This document shows positions 39,769 through 48,133 of a stretch of DNA of 64,000 nt, in pieces. The stretch comes from Oscillospiraceae bacterium. GTDB lineage: Bacteria > Bacillota > Clostridia > Oscillospirales > Acutalibacteraceae. The notes below the pieces were generated by a model. The model was given only the letters and a program-made list of their open reading frames with translations, was not told the origin of the DNA and made no database searches. The stretch is from contig DPOR01000009.1 in the NCBI GenBank assembly GCA_003538135.1, forward strand, positions 29,984 through 93,983, written 5' to 3'. A program made the position numbers and the translations under genes. The first letter of the stretch is position 1; every line of letters starts with the position of its first letter.

Positions 39769-41344
39769 ATTTTCCGCTCTCGCCGTAGTTCGAGAGCACG
39801 CGGGCGGACGGGTCGTTGACATCGCAGCCCGCCCAAGACTTGTTGGGCATCCAGAAACCGACAATCATCTCGGATTTATCGGGATAGTACTTTTCGAATA
39901 TCTCGCGGTAGAGCAGGGATTCTTTTGTAAACGGTTTCGCGTGGGTGTACTTTTCGCACTTCTCTTTAAACTCGTCCTCGGTGTAGAGCCCCTCGGCGTA
40001 TTCCTTGAGGTAGTCCACCATAGAGTGACCCACCGCGTCGGAGAACGCAGCCTTTTCGCGGAAAAGAATGTCATGGGGCAGGTAGTCACCCTCAAAGGCG
40101 TGGCGGAGCAGATATTTGCCCTTGCCGTAGGTGTTCAGCTTTTTCTCGGGGTCGACGGACATAACATATTTCACAAAGTCGAGGTCGCCGAACGGCACGC
40201 GCGCTTCGAGCGAGTTTACGGATATGCAGCGGTCGGCGCGCAGAACGTCGTACATATGAAGCTCCCTGATTCTCTTCTGCGATTCCTTTTGGAATTCCTC
40301 CGCGCTCGGCGCAAAGTCGGTGTATTTGTAGCCGAACAGCTCGTCGGAGATTTCGCCCGTCAGAAGAACTCTTATGTCGGTGTTCTCGTGTATCCACTTG
40401 CACAGCAGATACATACCCATGCTCGCGCGGATAGTGGTGATATCGAATGTGCCGAGCATACGTATGACGCTCTCGAGCGAGTCCAAGACCTGCTCCTTTG
40501 TCATGATAACCTCGGTGTGGTCGCTGCCGATATAGTCGGCGACTTCTTTTGCATATTTGAGGTCTATGGCGTCCTCGCTCATGCCTATTGCAAAGGTGCG
40601 TATCGGCTTTTCGCTCTTTCTCGCCGCTATTGCGCAGACGAGGGAGGAGTCGAGTCCGCCGGAGAGCAGGAAGCCGACCTTGGCGTCCGCAACGAGCCTT
40701 TTGTCAACGCCCGCTATGAGCTTTTCGCGGATGTTTTTGCAAACCGTCTCGAGGTCGTCATGGCAGACCTTGTCGACCGCCGCTATGTCGCAGTACTGCA
40801 CAAATGTGCCGTCCTTGTAATAATGTCCGGGCGGGAAGGGCATAACGCGCCTGCACATCCCGACGAGGTTTTTGGCCTCGCTTGCGAACATGATAATACC
40901 CTTTTCGTCGTAGCCGTAGTAGAGCGGGCGGATACCTATCGGGTCTCTCGCGGCGATGTACTTTTTCGCCTTGCCGTCATAGATGATGAGCGCAAACTCG
41001 GCGTCGAGCATTTTGAACATATCCGTGCCGTATTCGCGGTAGAGCGGGAGAAGTATCTCGCAGTCGGAGCCGCTTTTAAATGTATATTTCTTCGAGAGCT
41101 CCTCTTTTATCTTCTCGTAGCCGTAAATCTCGCCGTTGCAGACAACATAGCTGCCGTCCAGCTCGAACGGCTGCATCCCGTCGGGCGTCAGTCCCATTAT
41201 CGCAAGGCGGTGAAAGCCGAGAAAGCCCTTGCCGGTGTCTATTATTCTGCTGTCGTCCGGGCCTCTCGAAACGGTCTTGTCAAAGCCCTCTTTAAAAGCC
41301 GAAAAGGCGGCGCAGCAGTCGCAGTAACCCATTATCGAACACAT
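39767..41344 (-). CDS. asnB: Asparagine synthetase (glutamine-hydrolysing)
   Basis: A 525-residue enzyme using glutamine amide nitrogen and ATP to convert aspartate to asparagine. With the start at 41344 the protein begins MCSIMGYCD, exposing Cys2 as nucleophile of the class II glutaminase domain (RGPDDSRI; SYVVCNGEIYGYEK). The synthetase half has the PP-loop LLSGGLDSSLVCAIA near residue 238 and DHTEVIMTKEQVLDSLE. An ATG-less extension to 41386 is open but would bury Cys2. GAGAGGAAAG precedes the ATG. It is controlled by an Asn T-box and lies just after glnN, which supplies its glutamine. Confidence 0.93.
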   Translation of the reverse strand: MCSIMGYCDCCAAFSAFKEGFDKTVSRGPDDSRIIDTGKGFLGFHRLAIMGLTPDGMQPFELDGSYVVCNGEIYGYEKIKEELSKKYTFKSGSDCEILLPLYREYGTDMFKMLDAEFALIIYDGKAKKYIAARDPIGIRPLYYGYDEKGIIMFASEAKNLVGMCRRVMPFPPGHYYKDGTFVQYCDIAAVDKVCHDDLETVCKNIREKLIAGVDKRLVADAKVGFLLSGGLDSSLVCAIAARKSEKPIRTFAIGMSEDAIDLKYAKEVADYIGSDHTEVIMTKEQVLDSLESVIRMLGTFDITTIRASMGMYLLCKWIHENTDIRVLLTGEISDELFGYKYTDFAPSAEEFQKESQKRIRELHMYDVLRADRCISVNSLEARVPFGDLDFVKYVMSVDPEKKLNTYGKGKYLLRHAFEGDYLPHDILFREKAAFSDAVGHSMVDYLKEYAEGLYTEDEFKEKCEKYTHAKPFTKESLLYREIFEKYYPDKSEMIVGFWMPNKSWAGCDVNDPSARVLSNYGESGK

Positions 41345-41359
41345 AATATCTTTCCTCTC

Positions 41360-41614
41360 GGTGAATTTAAGCATTCGATAGGGCAAGTGCTTTAACTCGC
41401 TGTGCCACCTATCTTTGTTCTCTTTTCGGCTTCGTAAAAAGCCTCGCCGCTGTAACGGTCGGCGTGTCCGGCGTACCTACTCGGTATACTTTCGGCTTGC
41501 AGCTCGTCGGGTGTTATTCGCGCGGAGCTTACTGCATGGCTCTCACCGTCCCATGCTCGCTTTGAGCGGTTTTCCGCGTTACTTCTCCCGACTCGGGCGC
41601 TTTTGTGTTTTTAT
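41360..41614 (-). promoter_or_regulatory. T-box leader of asnB, Asn (AAC) specifier
   Basis: The minus strand carries AGGTGGCACAGCG (41410-41398), a variant T-box. Stem I opens with GTCGGGAGA and closes with CCCGAC; on its 3' side the specifier loop reads GAATAACA, placing AAC (Asn) at 41515-41513. After the T-box, GATAGG and CCTATC (41413-41408 with 41382-41377) can close the antiterminator-like helix. No U-rich terminator tail is visible, so control may act on translation or the terminator is degenerate. No clear promoter was found; transcription may start near 41630 or continue from glnN. Confidence 0.8.
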
Positions 41615-41626
41615 ATCCGTATTATT

Positions 41627-43723
41627 TTATTTTACGCTGAAGAGCAGGTCGCTGTAGGTCGGGAACGGCCAGAACTCCTTTGCGGTTATCGCCTCTGCCT
41701 CGTCGCAGACGGCGCGAAGGCTGTCCATCTTGCCGAGGATAACGTCTCGAATGTCGTTCGCCGCCTCTGTCACGTCCTCGATAGCCTGGAACTTCTCTAT
41801 CTCGGCTTCGAGGTCATCCGTCGCGTCGGCGATAGAGTCGGAGAGCTCGGAGAGCTTCGTGACTGTAGCGGTCTCGTATTTGCAGGGGAGTCCCGCAACT
41901 GCCGCTTTCTTTGCGGCTAAAGTATCCGCGAGCGACTTCGTGTATTTCTCGACTGCGGGAAGAATCTCTTTCTTTGCCATGTCAACCATGGTCAGAGCTT
42001 CGATGTTGACGGTCTTGGAGTAGTTCTCGAGCAGTATCTCATAGCGGCTGTGAAGCTCTGCGGGGGAGAATATCCTGTGAGACGTGAGCATCTTCACATT
42101 CTTCTCGGAGAGCATGGCGGGCATCGCATCCGGGGTGGTGCGCAGGTTCAAAAGTCCGCGCTTTTCAGTTGCTTCCTTTATCCACGCGTCGTCGTAGCCG
42201 TTGCCGTTGAAGATAATCTTCTTGTGATCCTTTATCGTCTTCTTTATCATCTTGTGCAGGGCTATCTCGAAGTTGTCGGCGTTTTCGAGGCGGTCGGCAT
42301 ATATCTTCAGAGACTCCGCGACTGCGGCGTTTAACATGATGTTTGCGCAGGCTATGCTGTTCGATGAGCCGAGCATACGGAACTCGAATTTGTTGCCGGT
42401 GAAGGCAAAGGGCGAGGTGCGGTTGCGGTCGGTTGTGTCGCGGGTGAACTTCGGCAGAACGTGAACGCCGAGCTTCATCATTGTCTTTTCGCTGCCGCTG
42501 TAGGGCGCATCGTTCTCTATGGCGTCGAGAACGGCGGTCAGCTCGTCGCCGAGGAACATCGAGACGACTGCGGGCGGAGCTTCGTTTGCGCCGAGCCTGT
42601 GGTCGTTGCCGGCGGTGGCGACGGAGAGACGCAGCAGATCCTGATAGTCGTCAACAGCCTTTATAACGGCGCAGAGGAACAGCAAAAACTGTGCGTTCTC
42701 GTAGGGGGTCTCGCCGGGGGTGAGGAGGTTTACTCCCGTATCCGTGGCCAGCGACCAGTTGTTGTGCTTGCCCGAGCCGTTGACTCCGGCGAACGGCTTC
42801 TCGTGGAGCAGGCAGACAAGCCCGTGCTTCGCGGCAACCTTCTGCATTATCTCCATGGTCAGCTGGTTGTGGTCGGTGGCGATGTTTGTTGTGGTGTAGA
42901 TGGGCGCCAGCTCATGCTGAGAGGGCGCAACCTCGTTGTGCTCGGTCTTTGCGAGAATGCCGAGCTTCCAGAGCTCCTCGTTGAGGTCGGCCATGTATGC
43001 CGCGACTCTCGGCTTGATAACTCCGAAATAGTGGTCGTCCATCTCCTGACCCTTGGGCGCCTTTGCGCCGAAGAGCGTGCGTCCGCAGAAAACCAGATCC
43101 TTGCGCTTTTCATAGAGCGCCTTGTCAACGAGAAAATATTCCTGCTCGGGGCCGACGGAGGTGCGCACGCATTTTACGTCGGTGTTGCCGAAAAGTCTGA
43201 GTATGCGCAGAGCCTGCTTGTTGAGTGCCTGCATGGAACGGAGCAGGGGCGTTTTCTTGTCGAGCGCCTCGCCGCCGTAGGAGCAGAACGCCGTGGGGAT
43301 GCAGAGAGTCTTGTCTTTTATAAATGCGTAGGAGGTGGGGTCCCACGCGGTGTAGCCGCGGGCTTCAAAGGTTGCTCTGAGTCCGCCGGAGGGGAAGGAC
43401 GATGCGTCCGGCTCGCCTTTTATCAGCTCCTTGCCCGAGAACTCCATGATAACGCGCCCGTCGGAGGCGGGGGTAATGAAGCTGTCGTGCTTCTCGGCGG
43501 TTATGCCGGTCAGGGGCTGGAACCAGTGGGTGAAATGGGTCGCGCCGCGCTCAACGGCCCAGTCCTTCATCGCGGCGGCAACTGCGTTGGCGACGTCATT
43601 ATTGAGACTCGCTCCTTCGTCAATGGTCTTCTTGAGAGACTGGTAAACATCGGCGGAAAGCATGGCTTTCATCATTCTGTCGTCAAAAACGAGACTTCCG
43701 AAATAGTCGGATACTGTGCTCAT
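41627..43723 (-). CDS. glnN: Glutamine synthetase type III
   Basis: A 698-residue GSIII, far longer than GlnA (about 450), making glutamine from glutamate, ammonia and ATP. Signatures are the N-terminal ATHFTHWFQPLTGITAEKHDSF, PSGGLRATFEARGYTAWDP, GPEQEYFLVD, NEVAPSQHELAPIY, GVNGSGKHNNWSL and GANEAPPAVVSMFLGDEL. GSIII is common in Clostridia and Bacteroidetes. It lies upstream of asnB on the same strand, 283 bases apart with the T-box between. A strong promoter and a leader terminator precede it. Confidence 0.96.
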   Translation of the reverse strand: MSTVSDYFGSLVFDDRMMKAMLSADVYQSLKKTIDEGASLNNDVANAVAAAMKDWAVERGATHFTHWFQPLTGITAEKHDSFITPASDGRVIMEFSGKELIKGEPDASSFPSGGLRATFEARGYTAWDPTSYAFIKDKTLCIPTAFCSYGGEALDKKTPLLRSMQALNKQALRILRLFGNTDVKCVRTSVGPEQEYFLVDKALYEKRKDLVFCGRTLFGAKAPKGQEMDDHYFGVIKPRVAAYMADLNEELWKLGILAKTEHNEVAPSQHELAPIYTTTNIATDHNQLTMEIMQKVAAKHGLVCLLHEKPFAGVNGSGKHNNWSLATDTGVNLLTPGETPYENAQFLLFLCAVIKAVDDYQDLLRLSVATAGNDHRLGANEAPPAVVSMFLGDELTAVLDAIENDAPYSGSEKTMMKLGVHVLPKFTRDTTDRNRTSPFAFTGNKFEFRMLGSSNSIACANIMLNAAVAESLKIYADRLENADNFEIALHKMIKKTIKDHKKIIFNGNGYDDAWIKEATEKRGLLNLRTTPDAMPAMLSEKNVKMLTSHRIFSPAELHSRYEILLENYSKTVNIEALTMVDMAKKEILPAVEKYTKSLADTLAAKKAAVAGLPCKYETATVTKLSELSDSIADATDDLEAEIEKFQAIEDVTEAANDIRDVILGKMDSLRAVCDEAEAITAKEFWPFPTYSDLLFSVK

Positions 43724-43750
43724 AAGTTAGCGCTCCTTTTTCATATTTTA

Positions 43751-43800
43751 AGGCGAAAAACAAAAAACGGCGTCAATGAACCCACGGGTTCAAAGACGCC
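43751..43800 (-). terminator. Terminator inside the glnN 5' leader (attenuator)
   Basis: On minus, GGCGTC-TT-TGAACC pairs with GGTTCA-TT-GACGCC (43800-43769), followed by GTTTTTTGTTTTT. It begins only about 12-15 bases after the expected start site and ends before the glnN ribosome-binding site (AAGGAG). Transcription of glnN therefore needs read-through; what controls it is not visible. Confidence 0.75.
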
Positions 43801-43818
43801 ATTGCCTTTATGCGCTGA

Positions 43819-43847
43819 ATTATACGCGCGCCGAAAAGGATTGTCAA
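43819..43847 (-). promoter_or_regulatory. Consensus sigma-A promoter of glnN
   Basis: TTGACA and TATAAT (minus) with an exact 17-base spacer, both hexamers perfect. Confidence 0.88.
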
Positions 43848-44032
43848 GGAATTTTCGGAGATTTTTTCAATTTTGTGCAAACAGCCGCAACGAAGGCTTT
43901 TTGAAAAACGAAATTATGAGCAAATTGCATCCGCCATTTTGAAAAATACGCCCGCCGTTTCCTGTCGGCACGAAAATTTTCGGCGCCGCTTACACTTCGG
44001 AAAATAAAACGGAAGCATACAAATATATTCAA
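43848..44032. other. Intergenic region between divergent glnN and pyrG units
   Basis: AT-rich with short palindromes (CGAAAATTTTCG near 43972-43983). No gene or known RNA recognised. It contains the -35-upstream regions of both divergent promoters. Confidence 0.4.
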
Positions 44033-44061
44033 TTGACACGGAACCTTTGATGTGATAAAAT
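44033..44061 (+). promoter_or_regulatory. Sigma-A promoter of the short transcript before pyrG
   Basis: TTGACA at 44033-44038 and TAAAAT at 44056-44061 with an exact 17-base spacer; start expected at about 44068. Confidence 0.78.
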
Positions 44062-44067
44062 ACGCCG

Positions 44068-44140
44068 TAATGAGCAAAGGCGTTCATTCTGCGGGGGCAG
44101 GTGTCCCCGTCGGTAAGTGCCTTTGCTTTTTTCTTTTTTT
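44068..44140 (+). ncRNA. Candidate small structured RNA or attenuated leader upstream of pyrG
   Basis: A unit of about 65-70 nt begins right at the promoter and ends in a strong terminator. AGCAAAGGC (44073-44081) pairs with GCCTTTGCT (44119-44127), followed by TTTTTTC and seven more T's. Inside lies a second hairpin (GGGG/CCCC around GCAGGTGT) flanked by unpaired GTTCATTCTGC and GTCGGTAAGT. Either it is a stand-alone small RNA or it is a leader whose terminator gates read-through to pyrG 200 bases downstream. I do not recognise the class. Confidence 0.55.
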
Positions 44141-44258
44141 GAACCGATTGGCTCGCATTTTGTTCTGTTTTGCGGACAGTTGATTGCGTTGACATATTTT
44201 TCGGTTCGGAAGCGCCCGCTTTTAGTACAGAATACTATAGAAGTTAAGGGGGAAGGTG

Positions 44259-44267
44259 TGATATAAT
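44259..44267 (+). promoter_or_regulatory. Extended -10 promoter of pyrG
   Basis: TGATATAAT (44259-44267) is an extended -10 box without a clear -35, about 70 bases before the pyrG ATG, giving the operon a second start beyond the upstream terminator. Confidence 0.5.
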
Positions 44268-44337
44268 ATGCTGTAACGAACTGCGCGTACAACCGTCAAG
44301 TGAAAAGTTACATATTTAAAAATACGGAGGGATATTA

Positions 44338-45948
44338 ATGACAAAGTATATCTTTGTGACCGGAGGAGTCGTCTCCGGCCTCGGAAAGGGAATAACCGCG
44401 GCGTCGCTCGGACGAATTCTCAAAGCGCGCGGGCTCAAGGTTGCGGCGCAGAAGCTCGACCCCTATATCAACGTTGATCCGGGTACCATGAGTCCCTATC
44501 AGCACGGCGAGGTCTACGTCACGGAGGACGGCGCGGAGACCGACCTTGACCTCGGCCACTACGAGCGTTTTATCGACGAGGACCTCAACAAGTATTCGAA
44601 CCTCACCACCGGCAAGGTGTATTGGAACGTGCTCAACAAGGAGCGCCGCGGCGAGTATCTCGGCTCGACTGTTCAGGTCATACCCCATATAACAAATGAA
44701 ATAAAGGATTTCGTATACCGTGTCGGCAAGAAAACCGATGCCGACGTGGTCATCACTGAGATCGGCGGCACTATAGGTGACATTGAATCCCAGCCTTTCC
44801 TCGAAGCTGTAAGACAGATTTCTCTCGAGGTAGGGCGGGAAAACAGCCTCTTTATCCATGTCACTCTGGTGCCGTTTTTGCGTGGATCGGACGAGCATAA
44901 GTCGAAGCCCACTCAGCACTCCGTAAAGGAGCTTCAGGGCATGGGCATAAATCCGAATATAATCGTCCTGCGTTGCGACGAGCCGCTCGAGGACGCTATA
45001 TTTAAAAAGATATCGCTTTTCTGCAACGTAAAGCCCGACTGCGTTATCGAGAACATCACCCTGCCGTACCTCTACGAGGCACCGCTTATGCTCGAAAGGT
45101 CGAACTTCTCGGCGGTCGTCTGCCGCGAGCTGGGTATCGACGCTCCCGAGCCGGATCTCGACGAGTGGACGGAGCTTGTCTACCGCATAAAGAATCGCGA
45201 AAAGGAAGTCAAAATCGGACTTGTCGGCAAATATGTTCAGCTTCACGATGCGTATCTGTCCGTAGCCGAGGCGCTGCGCCACGCGGGCTATACGCTCAAT
45301 ACACACATCCGAATCGACTGGATCGATTCTGAGACTCTGACCGAGGCGAACTACGAGAGCAAGCTCTCGCATTTGGACGGGATAATCGTTCCCGGCGGCT
45401 TCGGCGGCAGAGGAATAGAGGGCATGATCCTTGCGGCGAAATATGCCCGGGAGAACCACGTTCCCTATTTCGGAATCTGCCTTGGAATGCAGATAGCGGT
45501 TATAGAATATGCCCGCGATGTTGCGGGGATAGAGGACGCTCACTCGGGCGAGTTCGATGAGCTCTGCAAGCACAAGGTCATTGACTTTATGCCCGGTCAG
45601 AGCGATAATATAGACAAGGGCGGCACGCTGCGTCTGGGCGCATATCCCTGTGTCATAAAGCCCGGCACGACCATGGAGCGCTGCTACGGAAAGACCGAAA
45701 TTTCCGAGCGCCACCGCCACCGCTACGAGTTCAACAACGATTACCGTGAGATACTCACGGAAAACGGTCTGACTCTCTCGGGCCTTTCGCCCGACGGCAG
45801 GCTCGTTGAAACGGTTGAGCTAACCGACCGTCCGTTCTATGTCGGAGTGCAGTATCATCCGGAGTTCAAATCCCGTCCCAACAAGGCACACCCGCTGTTC
45901 AAAGGCTTTATAGCGGCAGCGCTTAAAAAATCTGAGATCGGAGAATAA
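44338..45948 (+). CDS. pyrG: CTP synthase
   Basis: A 536-residue enzyme aminating UTP to CTP with glutamine. The N-terminal synthetase domain (1-266) begins MTKYIFVTGGVVSGLGKGITAASLG (P-loop) with the DPYINVDPGTMSPYQHGEVYVTEDGAETDLDLGHYERF stretch. The C-terminal class I glutaminase has PGGFGGRGIEGM, the nucleophile in FGICLGMQIAVIE, and His-Glu in VQYHPEF. ATG follows ACGGAGGG. First gene of the operon pyrG-purF-purC-carA-carB. Confidence 0.97.
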   Translation: MTKYIFVTGGVVSGLGKGITAASLGRILKARGLKVAAQKLDPYINVDPGTMSPYQHGEVYVTEDGAETDLDLGHYERFIDEDLNKYSNLTTGKVYWNVLNKERRGEYLGSTVQVIPHITNEIKDFVYRVGKKTDADVVITEIGGTIGDIESQPFLEAVRQISLEVGRENSLFIHVTLVPFLRGSDEHKSKPTQHSVKELQGMGINPNIIVLRCDEPLEDAIFKKISLFCNVKPDCVIENITLPYLYEAPLMLERSNFSAVVCRELGIDAPEPDLDEWTELVYRIKNREKEVKIGLVGKYVQLHDAYLSVAEALRHAGYTLNTHIRIDWIDSETLTEANYESKLSHLDGIIVPGGFGGRGIEGMILAAKYARENHVPYFGICLGMQIAVIEYARDVAGIEDAHSGEFDELCKHKVIDFMPGQSDNIDKGGTLRLGAYPCVIKPGTTMERCYGKTEISERHRHRYEFNNDYREILTENGLTLSGLSPDGRLVETVELTDRPFYVGVQYHPEFKSRPNKAHPLFKGFIAAALKKSEIGE

Positions 45949-45954
45949 TAGTCT

Positions 45955-47379
45955 ATGTCAAATTTGCATGAAGAGTGCGGCGTTTTCGGAGTCTATTCAC
46001 CCAAGCCCGGCCCCGTGGCTGATCTCGCCTACTACGGCCTCTACGCTTTGCAGCACAGAGGGCAGGAGAGCAGCGGCATAGTCGTCAACGACGACGGCGT
46101 GTTTACCTCGCGCAAGGATATGGGCGTTGTCAACGAAGTCTTTTCGCGCGACGATCTGTTGAAGTTCCCGCAGGGCACCATGGCTGTCGCTCATGCGCGC
46201 TACGGCACCACGGGCAACAACAGCAGAGCAAACTGCCAGCCCATTGAGGTCAACCACCAAAAGGGCAAAATGGCACTTGCCCACAACGGAAATCTCAGCA
46301 ACGCCTATGAGCTTCGCAGCGAGCTCGAGCTCGACGGCGCTATCTTCCACTCGACGAGCGACACCGAGATAATCGCCTATATTGTCACGCAGGCGCGTCT
46401 TAAAAGCCCCTCTATAGAAAAGGCGCTGAGCAGTGCGATGAGCAGGCTTGAGGGCGCATATTCCCTCGTGCTTATGTCCGCCGCAAAGCTGCTCGCGGCG
46501 CGTGACCCCTACGGCTTCCGCCCGCTGTGCTACGGCAAAACGCTCGACGGCACCTATGTCGTGGCGTCCGAGAGCTGCGCCCTCTCCGCGGTCGGCGCAA
46601 AATTCGAGCGCGACATACTGCCTGGCGAGATACTCATCTTCGATGAAAACGGAGTGCGTTCAAACAGGGATCACTGCGGCGAAAAGCCGAGGCGCTCATG
46701 CATTTTTGAATATATCTATTTTGCAAGACCTGACTCCGTCATTGACGGTGTATCCGTCCACGCGGCGCGCAAAAACGCCGGCGCGATACTCTCAAGGACT
46801 CATCCCGTCGACGCGGATGTCGTCATGGGCGTCCCCGATTCGGGAATAGATGCCGCTCTGGGCTATGCCGAGGCCTCGGGAATACCCTACGGCATGGGCT
46901 TCATAAAAAACAAGTACATAGGCAGAACCTTTATCGCACCCGGTCAGGAGAAGAGGATAGACCTGGTCAGGATAAAGCTCAGCGCGATAGGCGAGTCCGT
47001 AAAGGACAAGAGAATCGTGCTCATAGATGACTCGATAGTACGCGGCACGACGAGCGGCCAGATAGTCAACCTCCTGCGCGAGGCGGGAGCGAAAGAGGTG
47101 CATATGCGTATCTCCTCGCCGCCGTTCCTCTATCCGTGCTACTACGGCACGGACATCGATTCGTGCGAGAACCTCATCGCCTGCCACCACTCCGTTGAGG
47201 AGATAGCCGACATAATCGGTGCGGATTCCCTCGGATATCTGCCGGAGTCCGAGCTTAAAAATATTGTCGGCGGCTGCGAGTTCTGCAGCGCGTGCTTCAA
47301 CGGAAAGTATCCGACAGCCGTTCCGGATGTTACCACCAAAGACCGCTTTGAGGGCAAGCTCTCCCAGCGGAATAAATAA
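45955..47379 (+). CDS. purF: Amidophosphoribosyltransferase
   Basis: A 474-residue enzyme of the first committed purine step (PRPP plus glutamine to phosphoribosylamine). A short propeptide (SNLHEE) precedes the nucleophile Cys8 in CGVFGVYS, as in the Bacillus-type enzyme that is trimmed to expose Cys. Glutaminase residues RYGTTGNNSRANCQP and NGNLSNAYELR; the PRPP loop VLIDDSIVRGTTSGQIVNLLREAGAKEVH. Cysteines for a 4Fe-4S cluster are at CYYGTDID and near the C terminus (GGCEFCSACF), so the enzyme is oxygen-sensitive. It starts 6 bases after pyrG. Confidence 0.96.
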   Translation: MSNLHEECGVFGVYSPKPGPVADLAYYGLYALQHRGQESSGIVVNDDGVFTSRKDMGVVNEVFSRDDLLKFPQGTMAVAHARYGTTGNNSRANCQPIEVNHQKGKMALAHNGNLSNAYELRSELELDGAIFHSTSDTEIIAYIVTQARLKSPSIEKALSSAMSRLEGAYSLVLMSAAKLLAARDPYGFRPLCYGKTLDGTYVVASESCALSAVGAKFERDILPGEILIFDENGVRSNRDHCGEKPRRSCIFEYIYFARPDSVIDGVSVHAARKNAGAILSRTHPVDADVVMGVPDSGIDAALGYAEASGIPYGMGFIKNKYIGRTFIAPGQEKRIDLVRIKLSAIGESVKDKRIVLIDDSIVRGTTSGQIVNLLREAGAKEVHMRISSPPFLYPCYYGTDIDSCENLIACHHSVEEIADIIGADSLGYLPESELKNIVGGCEFCSACFNGKYPTAVPDVTTKDRFEGKLSQRNK

Positions 47380-47408
47380 AAACAAGAAGAGTGAAAGGAA
47401 ACTGCGAT

Positions 47409-48110
47409 ATGGAAAAGTTGTATGAAGGAAAGAGCAAGATCGTTTACAGCTCGGAGGAGCCCGGTACCTGCATAATCAAGTACAAGGACACCGCCACGGC
47501 CGGAAACGGCGTAAAGAAGGAGGATCTTCCCGGAAAAGGAAAGCTCAACGCGGAGATCTCCAACATCATCTTCGATTACCTCATGAAAAACGGAGTCAAA
47601 ACTCACCTTATCAAAGTCATAGACGAAACCACGGTTCTCGCAAAAAAAGCGGAGATCGTCATGGTCGAGGTCATAGTCAGAAACATCGCAGCGGGAAGCT
47701 TTTCAAAGAAATACGGCGTACCGGAGGGCTCGCCCCTGAAGAATACGGTCGTTGAGTTCAGCTACAAGAGCGACGAGCTCGGCGATCCGATGATAAACGA
47801 CAGCCAGATAACCGCCATAGGCCTTGCCACTCAGGAGGAGCTCGATGAGCTCAGAGCCATGTCCAAGCGCATAAACGAGCTTATGGTTGAGCTGTTTGCA
47901 AAGGGCGGCGTGCGCCTTGTCGACTTCAAGCTCGAGTTCGGCCGCACCGACGAGGGACTTGTCCTGTGCGACGAGATATCCCCCGACTCCTGCCGCCTCT
48001 GGGATATGGAGACAAACAAAAAGCTCGACAAGGACAGATTCCGCCGCGACCTCGGCGATGTTCTCGGCGGCTACAGAGATGTGCTCGAAAGACTTAAAAG
48101 CTCTATCTGA
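47409..48110 (+). CDS. purC: Phosphoribosylaminoimidazole-succinocarboxamide synthase
   Basis: A 233-residue SAICAR synthetase joining aspartate to CAIR in purine synthesis. Family motifs: KLYEGKSKIVYSSEEPGTCIIKYKDTATAGNG, ETTVLAKKAEIVMVEVIVRNIAAGSFSKKYG, and RLVDFKLEFGRTDEGLVLCDEISPDSCRLWD. The ATG at 47409 starts the conserved MEKLYEGK; an upstream in-frame ATG at 47391 would add MKGNCD only. Gap of 29 bases from purF. Confidence 0.96.
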   Translation: MEKLYEGKSKIVYSSEEPGTCIIKYKDTATAGNGVKKEDLPGKGKLNAEISNIIFDYLMKNGVKTHLIKVIDETTVLAKKAEIVMVEVIVRNIAAGSFSKKYGVPEGSPLKNTVVEFSYKSDELGDPMINDSQITAIGLATQEELDELRAMSKRINELMVELFAKGGVRLVDFKLEFGRTDEGLVLCDEISPDSCRLWDMETNKKLDKDRFRRDLGDVLGGYRDVLERLKSSI

Positions 48111-48133
48111 TAAATCAAGGAGTGTATTTTTAA

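Noticed and set aside
39722..41395. 557-codon open frame on plus over asnB
   Set aside because: Antisense to asnB, which has every catalytic motif in place.
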